From positions 1,116,001 to 1,180,000 of the forward strand of contig OZ251236.1 of assembly GCA_965240325.2 (NCBI GenBank): a DNA stretch of 64,000 nt. The letters run 5' to 3'. Shown one piece after another: positions 31,178 through 42,380 of this stretch. Position 1 is the stretch's first letter; each line of letters begins with the position of its first letter. Position numbers and translations under genes: made by a program. The notes beneath the pieces were generated by a model. It worked only from the letters and a program-made list of their open reading frames with translations, made no database searches and was not told the origin of the DNA. This stretch comes from Rebecca billardiae RCC1528. Lineage: Eukaryota > Haptophyta.

Positions 31178-33885
31178 TCACATCAGCTCCAGCCCGCCCT
31201 TCTTGCCGCTCTGCTTCCACGCCTCGCTCACCGCCTTCTTGCCCGCCTCGCTGAGGCCATTGTCACTGCGGGAGGCGCGCAGTGGGGGACGGGTGTCGGG
31301 CGCGCGGCTGGAGCGTGAGCAAGGGCAGAGCGCGCGCACGCGCAGCGTGCCCGCCCGAGCACGCGCGAGCGCGCCGCCTGCGCCGCTGCCACAGCGCCCC
31401 GCGGCCGCGCCGCCCGCCCGCCGCCGCGCGCGCGCCCGAGCACGCCGACGCGGCCGCGCGCGCGGCGCACGCTCGGACATCACCGCGCGAGGGCGCGCGG
31501 CGCGCGCGCGCGCGGCGCGCCGCGCTCGACGTGCGTCCGCAGCGCATGCCCCGGCTGGCGCCCACCCACCCACCCCCGCCCCTCCGCGCCACCCCCGCGC
31601 CCGCCCCCGCGCGCGTGCACACGTACCTGAGGAAGAGCGTCTGCAGGGAGCGGCTGTGGCGCACTGCTTCCGCGAAGGCAGTGGCGCCAGCGTCGCCGAT
31701 CTGGTTGCTCCTGCGGGAGGCGCGGCGGGAGGGGCGGGCGCGCGGCGGGGGCGTGAGTGGGTGTCGAGCGCGCGCGCGCGGTGCGTGCCCGCCCGAGCAT
31801 GCGCGAGCGCGCCGCACGCGCCGCTGCCACAGCGCCCCGCGGCCGCGCCGCCCGCCCGCCGCCCCGCGCGCGCCCGAGCCCGCCGACGGGCCGCGCGCGC
31901 GGCGCACGCTCGGACATCACCGCGCGAGGGCGCGCGGCGCGCGCGCGCGCGGCGCGCCGCGCTCGACGTGCGTCCGCAGCACATGCCCCAGCTGGCACCC
32001 GCTCACCCACCCCCGCCCCGCCACGCCACCCCCGCGCCCGCCCCCGCGCGCGTGCACACGTACCTGAGGATGAGCATCTGCAAGGAGCGGCTGTGGCGCA
32101 CTGCTTCCGCGATGGCAGTGGCGCCAGCGTCGCCGATCTCGTTGCCCCTGCGGGAGGCGCGGTGGGAGGGGCGGGCGCGCAACGCGGGCGTGAGTGGGTG
32201 TCGAGCGCGCGCGCGCGATGCGTGCCCGCCCGAGCACGCGCGAGCGCGCCGCACGCGCCGCTGCCACAGCGCCCCACGGTCGCCCGCCCGCCCGCCGCGC
32301 GCGCGCCCGAGCCCGCCGACGGGCCGCGCGCGCGGCGCACGCTCGGACATCACCGCGCGAGGGCGCGCGGCGCGCGCGCGCGCGGTGCGCCGCGCTCGAC
32401 GTGCGTCCGCAGCACATGCCCCGGCTGGCGCCCACCCACCCACCCCCGCCCCTCCGCGCCACCCCCGCGCCCGCCCCCGCGCGCGTGCACACGTACTGGA
32501 GGATGATCATCTGCAGGGAGGGGCTGTGGCGCACTGCTTCCGCGATGGCAGTGGCGCCAGCGGCGCCGATCGCGTTGCCCCTGCGGGAGGCGCAGCGGGA
32601 GGGGCGGGCGCGCGGCGCGGGCGTGAGTGGGTGTCGAGCGCGCGCGCGCGATGCGGGCCCGCCCGAGCACGCGCGAGCGCGCCGCACGCGCCGCTGCCAC
32701 AGCGCCCCGCGGCCGCGCCGCCCGCCCGCCGCCGCGCGCGCGCCCGAGCCCGCCGACGGGCCGCGCGCGCGGCGCACGCTCGGACATCACCGCGCGAGGG
32801 CGCGCGGCGCGCGCGGCGCGCCGCGCTCGACGTGCGTCCGCAGCGCATGCCCCGGCTGGCGCCCACCCACCCACCTCCGCCCCTCCGCGCCACCCCCGCG
32901 CCCGCCCCCGCGCGCGTGCACACGTACATGAGGTAGAGCATCTGCAGGGAGGGGCTGTGGCGCACTGCTTCCGCGATGGCGGTGGCGCCAGCGTCGCCGA
33001 TCTCGTTGACACTGCGGGAGGCGCAGCGGGAGGGGCGGGCGCGCGGCGCGGGCGTGAGTGGGTGTCGAGCGCGCGCGCGCGATGCGGGCCCGCCCGAGCA
33101 CGCGCGAGCGCGCCGCACGCGCCGCTGCCACAGCGCCCCGCGGCCGCGCCGCCCGCCCGCCGCCGCGCGCGCGCCCGAGCCCGCCGACGGGCCGCGCGCG
33201 CGGCGCACGCTCGGACATCACCGCGCGAGGGCGCGCGGCGCGCGCGCGCGCCGCGCGCCGCGCTCGACGTGCGTCAGCAGCGCATGCCCCGGCTGGTACC
33301 CCCCGACCCACCCCCGCCCCTCCGCGCCACCCCCGCGCCCGCCCCCGCGCGCGTGCACACGTACTCGAGGTCAAGCGTCCGCAGGGAGCGGCTGTGGCGC
33401 ACTGCTTCCGCGATGGCAGTGGCGCCAGCGGCGCCGATCTGGTTGCCCCTGCGGGAGGCGCAGCGGGAGGGGCGGGCGCGCGGCGCGGGCGTGAGTGGGT
33501 GTCGAGCGCGCGCGCGCGATGCGGGCCCGCCCGAGCACGCGCGAGCGCGCCGCACGCGCCGCTGCCACAGCGCCCCGCGGCCGCGCCGCCCGCCCGCCGC
33601 CGCGCGCGCGCCCGAGCCCGCCGACGGGCCGCGCGCGCGGCGCACGCTCGGACATCACCGCGCGAGGGCGCGCGGCGCGCGCGCGCGCCGCGCGCCGCGC
33701 TCGACGTGCGTCAGCAGCGCATGCCCCGGCTGGTACCCCCCGACCCACCCCCGCCCCTCCGCGCCACCCCCGCGCCCGCCCCCGCGCGCGTGCACACGTA
33801 CTCGAGGTCAAGCCTCTGCAGGGAGCGGCTGTGGCGCACTGCTTCCGCGATGGCAGTGGCGCCAGCGGCGCCGATCTGGTTGCCC
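31178..33885 (-). CDS. Ribonuclease-inhibitor-type LRR protein, tandem exon array, 5' end lost in gap (copy 1)
   Basis: Read from the 3' side, exons are 31178-31265 (terminal), 31627-31710, 32064-32147, 32497-32580, 32928-33011, 33365-33448 and 33802-33885. Each internal exon is exactly 84 nt, in phase 2 at both ends, and encodes one 28-residue repeat of the form GNQIGAAGATAIAEAVRHSR..LQ.L.L. This matches the LRR_6/ribonuclease-inhibitor (NOD3-like) class. The last exon gives DNGLSEAGKKAVSEAWKQSG and a stop. Donors are GTACGT, acceptors CTCCCGCAG. The introns (about 350 nt) are nearly identical to one another. Further exons must lie in or beyond the gap. Probably a horseshoe-shaped protein-binding scaffold. 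Confidence 0.7.
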
Positions 33886-34000
33886 CTGCGGGAGGCGCGG
33901 CGGGAGGGGCGGGTGCGCGGCGCGGGCGTGAGTGGGTGTCGAGCGCGCGCGCGCGATGCGTGCCCGCCCGAGCACGCGCGAGCGCGCCGCACGCGCCGCT
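31266..34000 (-). repeat. Array of ~433-bp exon-plus-intron units, copy 1
   Basis: Successive exon ends are 437, 433, 431, 437 and 437 bp apart. Homology covers the intron as fully as the exon. Each intron carries a run of G tracts on the coding strand (seen on + as CCCACCCACCCACCCCCGCC, for example at 31,561-31,580). Confidence 0.9.
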
Positions 34001-34200
34001 NNNNNNNNNNNNNNNNNNNNNNNNNNNNNNNNNNNNNNNNNNNNNNNNNNNNNNNNNNNNNNNNNNNNNNNNNNNNNNNNNNNNNNNNNNNNNNNNNNNN
34101 NNNNNNNNNNNNNNNNNNNNNNNNNNNNNNNNNNNNNNNNNNNNNNNNNNNNNNNNNNNNNNNNNNNNNNNNNNNNNNNNNNNNNNNNNNNNNNNNNNNN
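34001..34200. other. Assembly gap (200 N)
   Basis: Exactly 200 undetermined bases, falling inside an intron of the tandem LRR array on the left and upstream of the LCAT-like exons on the right. Both adjoining genes lose their 5' ends here. Confidence 1.
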
Positions 34201-34312
34201 CCAGGCGCGTGCACGCACCCCGCGCTCCGCGGGCGCCCGCTCGCGCGCCGCCCCTCGGGCTGACGCCATGCGCACGTGCTGCGCGCCGCGCCTCCGCGCG
34301 CCGCGCGCGCAG

Positions 34313-35767
34313 GCCAACCTGGAGCTCAAGTGGGACATGTGGCGGCACGAGTACCTGGACAACGGCGTGCAGACGCGGCTCGTCGAGTACGGCGACGTGG
34401 GGGGCGTGCGTTGCATCGTGCCCGCGATGGAGTCGACGTGCACGCTCACCGAGGTCTTCTCCAAGATGGCGTACCACCTCGAGCGCATGGGGTACGTGGC
34501 GGGCTCCAACCTGCACGGCGCGCCGTACGACTGGCGCACGGGGCCCATGTACTGGACGAAACCGGGCGGCGCGTTCTCGCAGCTGCAGCGGCTGATCGAG
34601 AGCTCGGTGCAGCTCAACTCGGGGCGCAAGGCCGTACTCGTCGCCGTGAGCGAGGGCGCGCCGTACACGCTGTGGTTTCTCAACAACTTTGTCACACCGG
34701 TGCGCGCGCCGCACGCCCGCACGCCGGCGCGCGAGCGCGGCCCGCGATGCGGCGCAGCCCGCGCCGATGGGCTGCGCGCTCATGGCCACTCGCGCCGGTG
34801 CGCGCGTGCGCGCCGCCGCGCCGCGCAGGCGTGGAAGGCCAAGTACGTGGAGGCGTTCGTGCCGATCGCCGGCAGCTTTGGCGGCTCGCTGCAGTCGGTG
34901 CGGATGGTGCTGTCCGGCTACCTCTGGGGCATCAACTCCAAGTCGCTGCCGTGGATCGATGGCTCGATCCTCGCCGAGGTGAGCCGCACGTTTGGCGGCG
35001 TGACGTGGTCGTTCCCCATGGCGATCCCAGGGCATGCGGAGGACTGGCCGATCGTGCAGACGCCGCACCGCTCGTGGAGCGCCTCGCAGCTCGACTCTAT
35101 GCTCCACCAGGTGGACCTGCACACGACCGCTGACATCTACAACGCCACCAAGCGGTACCACACGTTCGCGCCACCGGGCGTCAAGACGTACTGCTTCTAC
35201 GGCGCGGGCGTGCCGACGCCCGCGACGCTGCGGTACACGTCGGAGGACGTGTACGATCCCGCGATGCTGCAGTACGACGAGGTCGACGGCGACGGCGCCG
35301 TGATGCTCGACTCGCTCAACATGTGCGACGTGTGGGCGGAGGCAGACCCGCAGATGTACACGGTCGTGCGGCTGACCAACGCGACGCACATCCAGACGAT
35401 CCACCGCGCCGAGAAGTACGTGCTCGCGATCGCGAACGGCACGATCGCGCAGATGCTGCGCAAGCTCGGCGCCGACCTCGTCAAGGTCGAGGACGCGCCA
35501 GAGGCCGTGCCCGGCGCGCGCGCGCCTGCGCCGCACGCGACGGAGGGCGACTCGCTCACGCCGTACGTGCAGCTCGCGACCACCGCGGCCGCGGTCGTCG
35601 GCCTGCTGCTGGTCGCCGCGCCGATCAGCGCAGGGTTCGCGGTCGGCCGCAGGTTGCGCCGGTCGTGGACCCACGCTCCGGAGCACGCAGCGGCGATTCC
35701 CGGCGCCGATGCGCTCGCGTCACCCGCACGTGCTGCTGGGCGTCGCCAGCTAAGCGCGCTGCTGTGA
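34313..35767 (+). CDS. LCAT/PLA2G15-like acyltransferase, 5' end missing
   Basis: Lecithin:cholesterol acyltransferase family: alpha/beta-hydrolases that move an acyl chain from a phospholipid to a lipid acceptor. Visible exons are 34313-34699 and 34829-35767 (intron 129 nt, donor GTGCGC), in phase 0, joined as NNFVTP-AWKAKYVEAFVPIAG. The family's GYVAGSNLHGAPYDWR is present. The nucleophile elbow reads AVSEG (Ser codon 34,649) where the family normally has GHSxG; the acid is in DGDGAV and the His in NATHIQ. A C-terminal hydrophobic segment (LATTAAAVVGLLLVAAPISAG) suggests membrane anchoring. The preceding acceptor is CGCGCAG at 34,306-34,312; the N-terminal exons are in or before the gap. 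Confidence 0.82.
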   Translation, partial: ANLELKWDMWRHEYLDNGVQTRLVEYGDVGGVRCIVPAMESTCTLTEVFSKMAYHLERMGYVAGSNLHGAPYDWRTGPMYWTKPGGAFSQLQRLIESSVQLNSGRKAVLVAVSEGAPYTLWFLNNFVTPVRAPHARTPARERGPRCGAARADGLRAHGHSRRCARARRRAAQAWKAKYVEAFVPIAGSFGGSLQSVRMVLSGYLWGINSKSLPWIDGSILAEVSRTFGGVTWSFPMAIPGHAEDWPIVQTPHRSWSASQLDSMLHQVDLHTTADIYNATKRYHTFAPPGVKTYCFYGAGVPTPATLRYTSEDVYDPAMLQYDEVDGDGAVMLDSLNMCDVWAEADPQMYTVVRLTNATHIQTIHRAEKYVLAIANGTIAQMLRKLGADLVKVEDAPEAVPGARAPAPHATEGDSLTPYVQLATTAAAVVGLLLVAAPISAGFAVGRRLRRSWTHAPEHAAAIPGADALASPARAAGRRQLSALL

Positions 35768-36057
35768 AGTAGTAGTAGCAGTCACGCGCGCGATGTGCGA
35801 GCACCGTTTCAGAGTTGTCGCTGTGGTCGACAGGTCGTACCACCGTGTCCGTGACCGTGTCACTGATGAGTTAGCTACCTGACGAGCACACGTGTGCATA
35901 TATATGTGACAGCGCGTCAGTGCTGCTTCAGAGCCCTCACGGTCCGACGGACACGCCACACGGTCCCTACTCCCTCCCGCGCATTCGTCCGCATTTCCGC
36001 CGCCACAAACGGTTCCTCGCGCGCGAATCCACCGGCGACGGCGGCGGCGGCGGCGTC
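35768..36057. other. 3' flank of the LCAT-like gene up to the duplicated block
   Basis: No gene seen. It ends in a short GGC repeat (about 36,041-36,055) immediately before the second copy of the Mutator-like element. The CGCGCCGAC target duplication found at copy 1 is absent here. Confidence 0.6.
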
Positions 36058-38536
36058 CGGCAGCGCTAAATCAGCCCGGGCCGATTTAAGCTTATCTCAG
36101 CCCGGGCCGATTTAAGCGCTTAAATCGGCCCGGGCTGAGATAAGCTCCGCGCGAGCTTATCTCAGCCCGGGCTGAGATAAGCGCTTATCTCAGCCCAGCG
36201 GCTCGCGACTCGGCCGCCGTGGACTCGGAGCGCACGTCGCGCGGTGCGGCCCGCCCGCTCCATGGCTGCACGCGCTGCTGTGTCTTCGGTGGCCACAGGG
36301 TGAAGTGTGCTGAGTCTAGTGGCGGGCGCCCAGCTCCACCCACCCCCTTCTCCCTGGCCCGCCCCGCCTGCCCTCGCCCGCATCGGATGCCTTCCTCGCG
36401 CATGCAACTCCACGGCGGCAACTCGGCTTGTGGACTTGCTGCCCGCATGAGAAGCATGCAGCCAACACCATGGACGCACCATCGACGTTCGCCAGTTGAC
36501 CATGTCCGCGCGTAGTCGCACGCGGGTGAACACGGCCCGTGCGCTACAGTCGGTTGTGTGCTGTTGCCATTGCACGTTGTTCAAAATGTGCTGAACGTTG
36601 CCACCGCGGCCGCCGCGCGCGGGCGTACCGGTGCCAGCGGCACAGGCATGGGCACCGGCGCAGCTCCATGGACGATCATGGCGCTGCGGCTAGTGGGCGC
36701 GCCGACGCCGGCACGCCCGCAGCTGTCGGCGCGCACGGCGAGCACGCCAAGCTCGCAGCGCGTGCCGCGGCTCAGGGGCTGGTGCGCACGGACAGCAAGC
36801 TAAGGTTGCGGTGTGCGCCGCGGTCCGCACGCACGCAACGGCCGCCGCATGCGCCACGCGCGCGGTGGCCGCCGCGCGCGCCGCGGTTGCCGCGCGCGCC
36901 GTGGCTGCCGCGCGCGCCGCGGCGGACCAGCGCGCCGCGGCCGTGCGCGACGACCGAAGGCTAGTCTGTGGCGGATAGCGAGCGAGCGCGCCGCCGCGGC
37001 CAGTGAGCGCGCAGCGGCCGGCGAGCACGCTCAGCCTCATCGCGCAACTGTCACGTGTTGGCGCCAGGCTTGATGGGCACCTGCGGCGTTGGGCCAATGG
37101 GCATCTGTGGCCCGTGCGGTGCGCGCTCGCCGGTTGCGGTGGCGCGCTCGCCAATACCTACGCATGCTGGCGCGGCCTGCTCACCGGTCGCGGTGGCGCA
37201 AGCCCCGGCTGCACCATCCATCCGCGCCGGTTGCGGCGCGCTCACTAGCCGCAGCGGCAAGCTCGCTATCCGCCACAGACTCGCCTTCGGTCGCCGTGCG
37301 CGGGGCGGTCGCGGCGCGTTGGTCGGCCTCGGCGCGCTCGCCGGCCGCGGCGCGCGCGGCAGCCGCGGCGCGCGCAGCAGCCACGGCGCGCTCGCCGGCC
37401 GGGCGCGACGGCCGAGTTACGCTGTCTGCCGCCGTGGCGCGCTTACCGGCCGCAGCGCGCGTGGCAGCCGCGGCGCAATCGCCAGCCGCGCGGCGCGCGG
37501 CAGCCGCGGCGCGCTCACCGGCCGGGCGCGCGCAGCAGCCGCGGCGCACTCGCCGGCCGCGGCGCGCTCGCCGGCCGGGCGCGCTCAGCAGCCGCGGCGC
37601 GCTCGCCGGCCGCGGCGCGCTCGCCGGCTGCGGCGCGCAAGACGGCTGCGGCGCGCGCGGCGGCCGTTGTGTGCACGCGGACCACGGTGCGCGCGGCGAC
37701 CTTGGCGTGCTCGCCAAGCGCGCCGAAAGCTGCGAGCGCGACGGCGCCGGTGAGCCCACCAGCTGCGGCGCCACGACCGTCGACAGTGTATTACTCTGCC
37801 GAAGCGCCTGCCACACTTGAGACGCAGCGAGCCGCACACCACAGCTGTCAGCCGATGGTCCAAGCTCGGTCGTGAACCGGCAGCCGCCGCGCAGAGTAGT
37901 GCGCCGCGCGAAGGGACCGTTTCGATCTGACGGGATCGCGATGATTGGCTGATCCAGCGTCGAGCGTGACCGGCAAGTATGCCAAGCTGGGCAAGCACAT
38001 GCCGCAACGCGCGAACGGTACAAGGGCAACGTGGTACAAGGGCAACGGCACACGGCAGACAGGTGCACGTGGGCCGTGGCCACATGCGTGCGATTACACA
38101 TGACACACATGTACAGCACACGACGTACAAGTACCCGCGACCGTCGATGGTGGAATCGATGGTGGAACAATGGCGTTGGCTGAGGCCGTTGCATGCGCGA
38201 GGAAGGCATCCGATGCAGGCGAGGGCAGGCGGGGCGGGCCAGGGAGAAGGGGGTGGGTGGAGCTGGGCCCGCCACTAGACTCAGCACACTTCACCCTGTG
38301 GCCACCGAAGACACAGCAGCGCGTGCAGCCATGGAGCGGGCGGGCCGCACCGCGCGACGTGCGCTCCGAGTCCACGGCGGCCGAGTCGCGAGCCGCTGGG
38401 CTGAGATAAGCGCTTATCTCAGCCCGGGCTGAGATAAGCTCGCGCGGAGCTTATCTCAGCCCGGGCCGATTTAAGCGCTTAAATCGGCCCGGGCTGAGAT
38501 AAGCTTAAATCGGCCCGGGCTGATTTAGCGCTGCCG
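36058..38536. mobile_element. Non-autonomous Mutator-like element, copy 2, lacking a left target duplication
   Basis: Same 2,479-bp element as at 24,855. The right flank is again CGCGCCGAC (38,537-38,545), but the left flank is GGCGGCGTC, so this copy did not arise by simple insertion at this spot. Confidence 0.8.
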
Positions 38537-38595
38537 CGCGCCGACCGACCCCTTTCGTTTCCTTTGCTGTGTGCGTCTCTTATTCTTAGTATAAA

Positions 38596-38642
38596 CTCAT
38601 TCTATGATTGAGAGATTCCGACGGTTCCGACTGCCTACTTAC
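38596..38642 (+). repeat. 47-bp direct repeat, copy B
   Basis: Second copy of the 47-bp sequence. With the copy at 45,778 it brackets a 7.2-kb block holding the unknown gene and the LRR array. Confidence 0.9.
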
Positions 38643-38880
38643 GCACAACACACTTTTACCTGATGCTCCCCCCCCGACTCCTCTACCGTATTGGCAAATA
38701 GGACATTGTTCGCGCGCGCGATCTCGATTCTTTGTATGTGGCGTGGGGATTACTTTCATACAAACCGTCCTCCTAGGACAACCTACAAGAATGTGTGGAG
38801 AAGTACTCACTCGCATATGTCTTTCGTATCGCCTTGCCGTTTCGATAACCGACCACGAGCGTCCGCGACATCGGTGTTCC

Positions 38881-40001
38881 CAAGGGAGGTCCGGGCCGGG
38901 AGCTCCTGACCAGCGAGCGGCCAGCGCGAGTGCGCGACGTCACTGCAAAGTTTTCCCTGAGCGCCGGGCGGCGGCAGCGGCGAGGGCGAGTACTCCGCTG
39001 GCGGGGCGCGCACGGGGCACAGCGCTGCGGGCGCGGATGTGCCCGCAGAGCCGGCGCGCGCGGACGGGCTGTTGCGGGAGAGTACTCGGCGCCCTCCTGC
39101 GCCGCGCGTCTTGCGCCACGCCTCTTTCGCCTCGGCTCAGGGCAGCGCGCACATTCGCGCCGCGTCAAGGCCAGCCTTGCCTGCGCCGCAGCCGACCGCG
39201 CGCGCGCCGTGCGCGGCGTGGTCGGGAAGGAACGGGCGCTGCCGCGGGGCGAGGTGGCGACACCATGCGCGCACGCCATGCCGCCCCGTGATGCCGCGAA
39301 AGGGCACGGCAATAGATCTGCACAGCTGTTGACGAGTGCTGATCACTTGTCGTGCCAAGCCACGGACCTGAGCTCGAAGAAGATGATGAAAGAGCATCAG
39401 CGCGAGGAAAGCGTCGCATCCAGCACCTCTACTTGACCACACGGTGATGAATATCCATGTAAGAGTAGCCCGCGCGCCCGTCTGGCACTGTTCTGCGTCT
39501 CAATGATCGTCCCGACAAGGGTCACGACCGCACGGCCGTGCACACCATTTGTGACAAGTCAAAGAGGCATGCAAACGGACCGACGACACGCTCGTCAAGG
39601 CGTGGCGGGGCGGCATGGCGTGCGCGCATGGTGTCGCCACCTCGCCCCGCGGCAGCGCCCGTTCCTTCCCGACCACGCCGCGCACGGCGCGCGCGCGGTC
39701 GGCTGCGGCGCAGGCAAGGCTGGCCTTGACGCGGCGCGCATGTGCGCGCTGCCCTGAGCCGAGGCCAAAGAGGCGTGGCGCAAGACGCGCGGCGCAGGAG
39801 GGCGCCGAGTGCTCTCCCGCAACAGCCCGTCCGCGCGCGCCGGCTCTGCGGGCACATCCGCGCCCGCAGCGCTGTGCCCCGTGCGCGCCCCGCCAGCGGA
39901 GTACTCGCCCTCGCCGCTGCCGCCGCCCGGCGCTCAGGGAAAACTTTGCAGTGACGTCGCGCTGGCCGCTCGCTGGGAGCTCCCGGCCCGGACCTCCCTT
40001 G
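38881..40001. mobile_element. hAT-like foldback element, copy 2
   Basis: Identical to 27,678-28,798, including the flanking GTGTTCC repeats, as expected for a passenger of the segmental duplication. Confidence 0.65.
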
Positions 40002-40024
40002 GTGTTCCGTCGTTCGAAGCGTGC

Positions 40025-42022
40025 ATGCCACGCCTCCGAGGTTTGCTGACGACGAGACGTGTGGCCCTCGCGGCCCTGGCCGGCGCAACGGCGGTGGCCG
40101 CGATGGCCGAAAAACCGCCGAAGCCGCCGAGCCCGGCCGCGGTTGTCCTCGAAGCTCTTTGCCGTACGTCGGCCTGCGTCCCAGAGTGGATGCACGGCCC
40201 ACGAGAGGAGGTCCAGCGTGCAATTCCGTTCGCACGTGGCGTGGTCCGGCGTGAATCAGCCGGGATGCCGACGGAGCCGCCCGCGACGCGCGGGCTGCAC
40301 ATGGCGGGCGTCGACCCCCTCGACGCGACGGAGACGCACATCGCCATGTTCACACGCGCGCTGCGCTGCACGCCCGCGCACATGCCCGACGCTCGTGCGT
40401 GCGTCTGGCGCGCGCTGCGCGAGGCGCAGGGCCGTCCCCGCCCGGTGCCCGCTAGGCGACAGCCGCGCGCGACGCGCGGGCTCGATTTGCCGGGTGTCGA
40501 CGCCTCCGACGAGACGGGCACCCAAATTGCTGTGCTCGAGCGCGTCACACGCGCCGTGCCCGCGCACATGCATCACGTTCTCGCACGCGCGCAACGCGCG
40601 CTGGACGTGGCACGCCGGCGTGCCGTTGCTGAGCAGCAACATGCGCTCACGGACGCGCGCACACGCGATCGGGCGCTGGCGACGGAGGCGCGCCTGGCGA
40701 GGCGACGCGCGCGCGCGGCACAAGCGCAGCGCGCACGTGAGCGCGCGCGCGCACGCGCCCGCCGAAGCGGAGCTGGCCGGCATGTGTTCGCGCAAGGGCG
40801 CCAGCGCATCTTTGGTGGCGGCGGCCGGGAGCGCACGCGCAGGCGGCGAGGCCGCAGCAGGTCCAAATCTCGGAGCCGGCCGTCACGCGCCTCGCCCAAC
40901 TCACGCGCCGGCGAGCGCCCGGCTGCACCGCGCCAAGCCAACCTCAACAAGGCTTCAATAATGCGCAAGGCGACCGCCCAGCAGCGCCGCGCGCTTGACG
41001 GCGTGCGCGCAGCAGTGGCGCTCGCGGACGGTGGTGGGGCAGAGGGCGCACGACGCGAGGCGTGGGTCGCGAGCGTGCGCGCCGCGTGCTCGGCGTTGCG
41101 CGTGCCCGACGCTCGCACGCACGTCTCCACCGACGACGTCGCGCTGCTCGACGTGGCGATGATGACCGTCGCGCGCGCTTGGCTGCTCCGACACGGCCGC
41201 GCGCCGCCACTGCATCTGCTCGAGGCACCAGCCGCGGCTGAGCTGCGAGCGCTCTCCGCTGTCGCTCGCGCCTCGAAGGCGGAATCGGGCTGGCGAGGCG
41301 TGGCGTTCGCCGTCGCTCACGTGCGGCTACGACGCCAGCGGGCCGCGCGCGCCATCCAACGGCGCGCACGCCCGCTCTGGCGCATCCGCGGCACCGCCGC
41401 TGGCGCGAGTGTGGAGTTGGGCCGGGCGCCGCGGCGCGTGGGCGCGGTGCGCGGCGCGCTCGGCATCGTCTGCATGGAGCGGCGGCGCGCACGGCTGATG
41501 GCCGACGAGGAGATGCTCATGCCCAGTGGCGACTACTTCTACACGCCGATGGCGTACGCGCCGGGTGCGATCGCCGGCGCCGAGCCCGCTTCGTCGCCGC
41601 CGCCGCAGCCGCCGCCGTCGCACGACCGCATCGCGTCGACCTCTGCCGGGCAGCACTCGCGCTCAGCCTCGGGCTGCTGCTCTGCGGCAGGCTGCGCCGC
41701 GCGCGTGGGCCGCCCAGCGCCCGTGGCGGCGGACGTGCTGTACGCGGTGCCGTGCGCGCACGTCGGCGCGCCGCATCGTGATCGTGCGGCGAGTGAGGCG
41801 GACACGGCGCGAACGTGCGGAGCTGGCGAGCCGGGCGCGCCCTTGGCGCCAAGTTTGGCAGCGCGCCCGGGCGCGCACGCGGACGGCAGCAGCCAGCTCA
41901 GCGCGCACGTGCGCGGCGCATCGCTGGCCGAGGTGCTGGGCGCGGACGGGCTGGCTGACGTCCTCAGCGTCATAGTAAACTTAAACTGTACAGTGTCAGT
42001 GTACTGCTGCCGCCGCCGCTAG
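40025..42022 (+). CDS. Unknown Ala/Arg-rich protein with internal repeats, copy 2
   Basis: Identical to the 665-residue product at 28,822-30,819: targeting-like N-terminus, two ATRGL...GVD blocks of about 55 residues, an Arg/Ser basic region and an IQ-like motif. Complete here with the same 5' foldback element and the same 3' AATAAA region. Identity over nearly 2 kb, with no synonymous change seen, means very recent duplication, gene conversion or an assembly artefact. Family not recognised. Confidence 0.5.
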   Translation: MPRLRGLLTTRRVALAALAGATAVAAMAEKPPKPPSPAAVVLEALCRTSACVPEWMHGPREEVQRAIPFARGVVRRESAGMPTEPPATRGLHMAGVDPLDATETHIAMFTRALRCTPAHMPDARACVWRALREAQGRPRPVPARRQPRATRGLDLPGVDASDETGTQIAVLERVTRAVPAHMHHVLARAQRALDVARRRAVAEQQHALTDARTRDRALATEARLARRRARAAQAQRARERARARARRSGAGRHVFAQGRQRIFGGGGRERTRRRRGRSRSKSRSRPSRASPNSRAGERPAAPRQANLNKASIMRKATAQQRRALDGVRAAVALADGGGAEGARREAWVASVRAACSALRVPDARTHVSTDDVALLDVAMMTVARAWLLRHGRAPPLHLLEAPAAAELRALSAVARASKAESGWRGVAFAVAHVRLRRQRAARAIQRRARPLWRIRGTAAGASVELGRAPRRVGAVRGALGIVCMERRRARLMADEEMLMPSGDYFYTPMAYAPGAIAGAEPASSPPPQPPPSHDRIASTSAGQHSRSASGCCSAAGCAARVGRPAPVAADVLYAVPCAHVGAPHRDRAASEADTARTCGAGEPGAPLAPSLAARPGAHADGSSQLSAHVRGASLAEVLGADGLADVLSVIVNLNCTVSVYCCRRR

Positions 42023-42105
42023 GCTCAGAGTGTCGTCACCGTGCTACTCTCAACTCTGGGAATCTGGTAGAAATAAATTATATTAATAAAATAACAGGCC
42101 ATGCA

Positions 42106-42299
42106 CTAATGGCGGGCGGCCGCACGCATGCTGCCGCGCGGCGCCCGCATCACCGACAACTGCATGCACTGCCATTGCCCGAGCAGCGCCAGCGCAGCGC
42201 CTCTAATGGCGGGCGGCCGCACGCATGCTGCCGCGCGGCGCCCGCATCACCGACAACTGCATGCACTGCCATTGCCCGAGCAGCGCCAGCGCAGCGCGG
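42106..42299 (+). repeat. Two tandem 97-bp repeats (copy 2)
   Basis: Same tandem pair as at 30,903-31,096, carried in the second block. Confidence 0.9.
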
Positions 42300-42380
42300 G
42301 TGGGCCAGTGCTCGTCCCACGCCCTGCCGACGCATGCAGTCTCCCCACCCATCGCCTCTCGGCGGCACCGGAGCTGCACA

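Larger units (their letters stand above)
24855..34000. repeat. 9.1-kb segmental duplication, copy 1
   Basis: Matches 36,058-45,203 at a constant offset of 11,203 bp; every open frame in it recurs identically, and I found no difference by reading. It ends exactly at the N gap. The left limit coincides with the outer end of the Mutator-like terminal repeat to within 1 bp. Confidence 0.95.
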
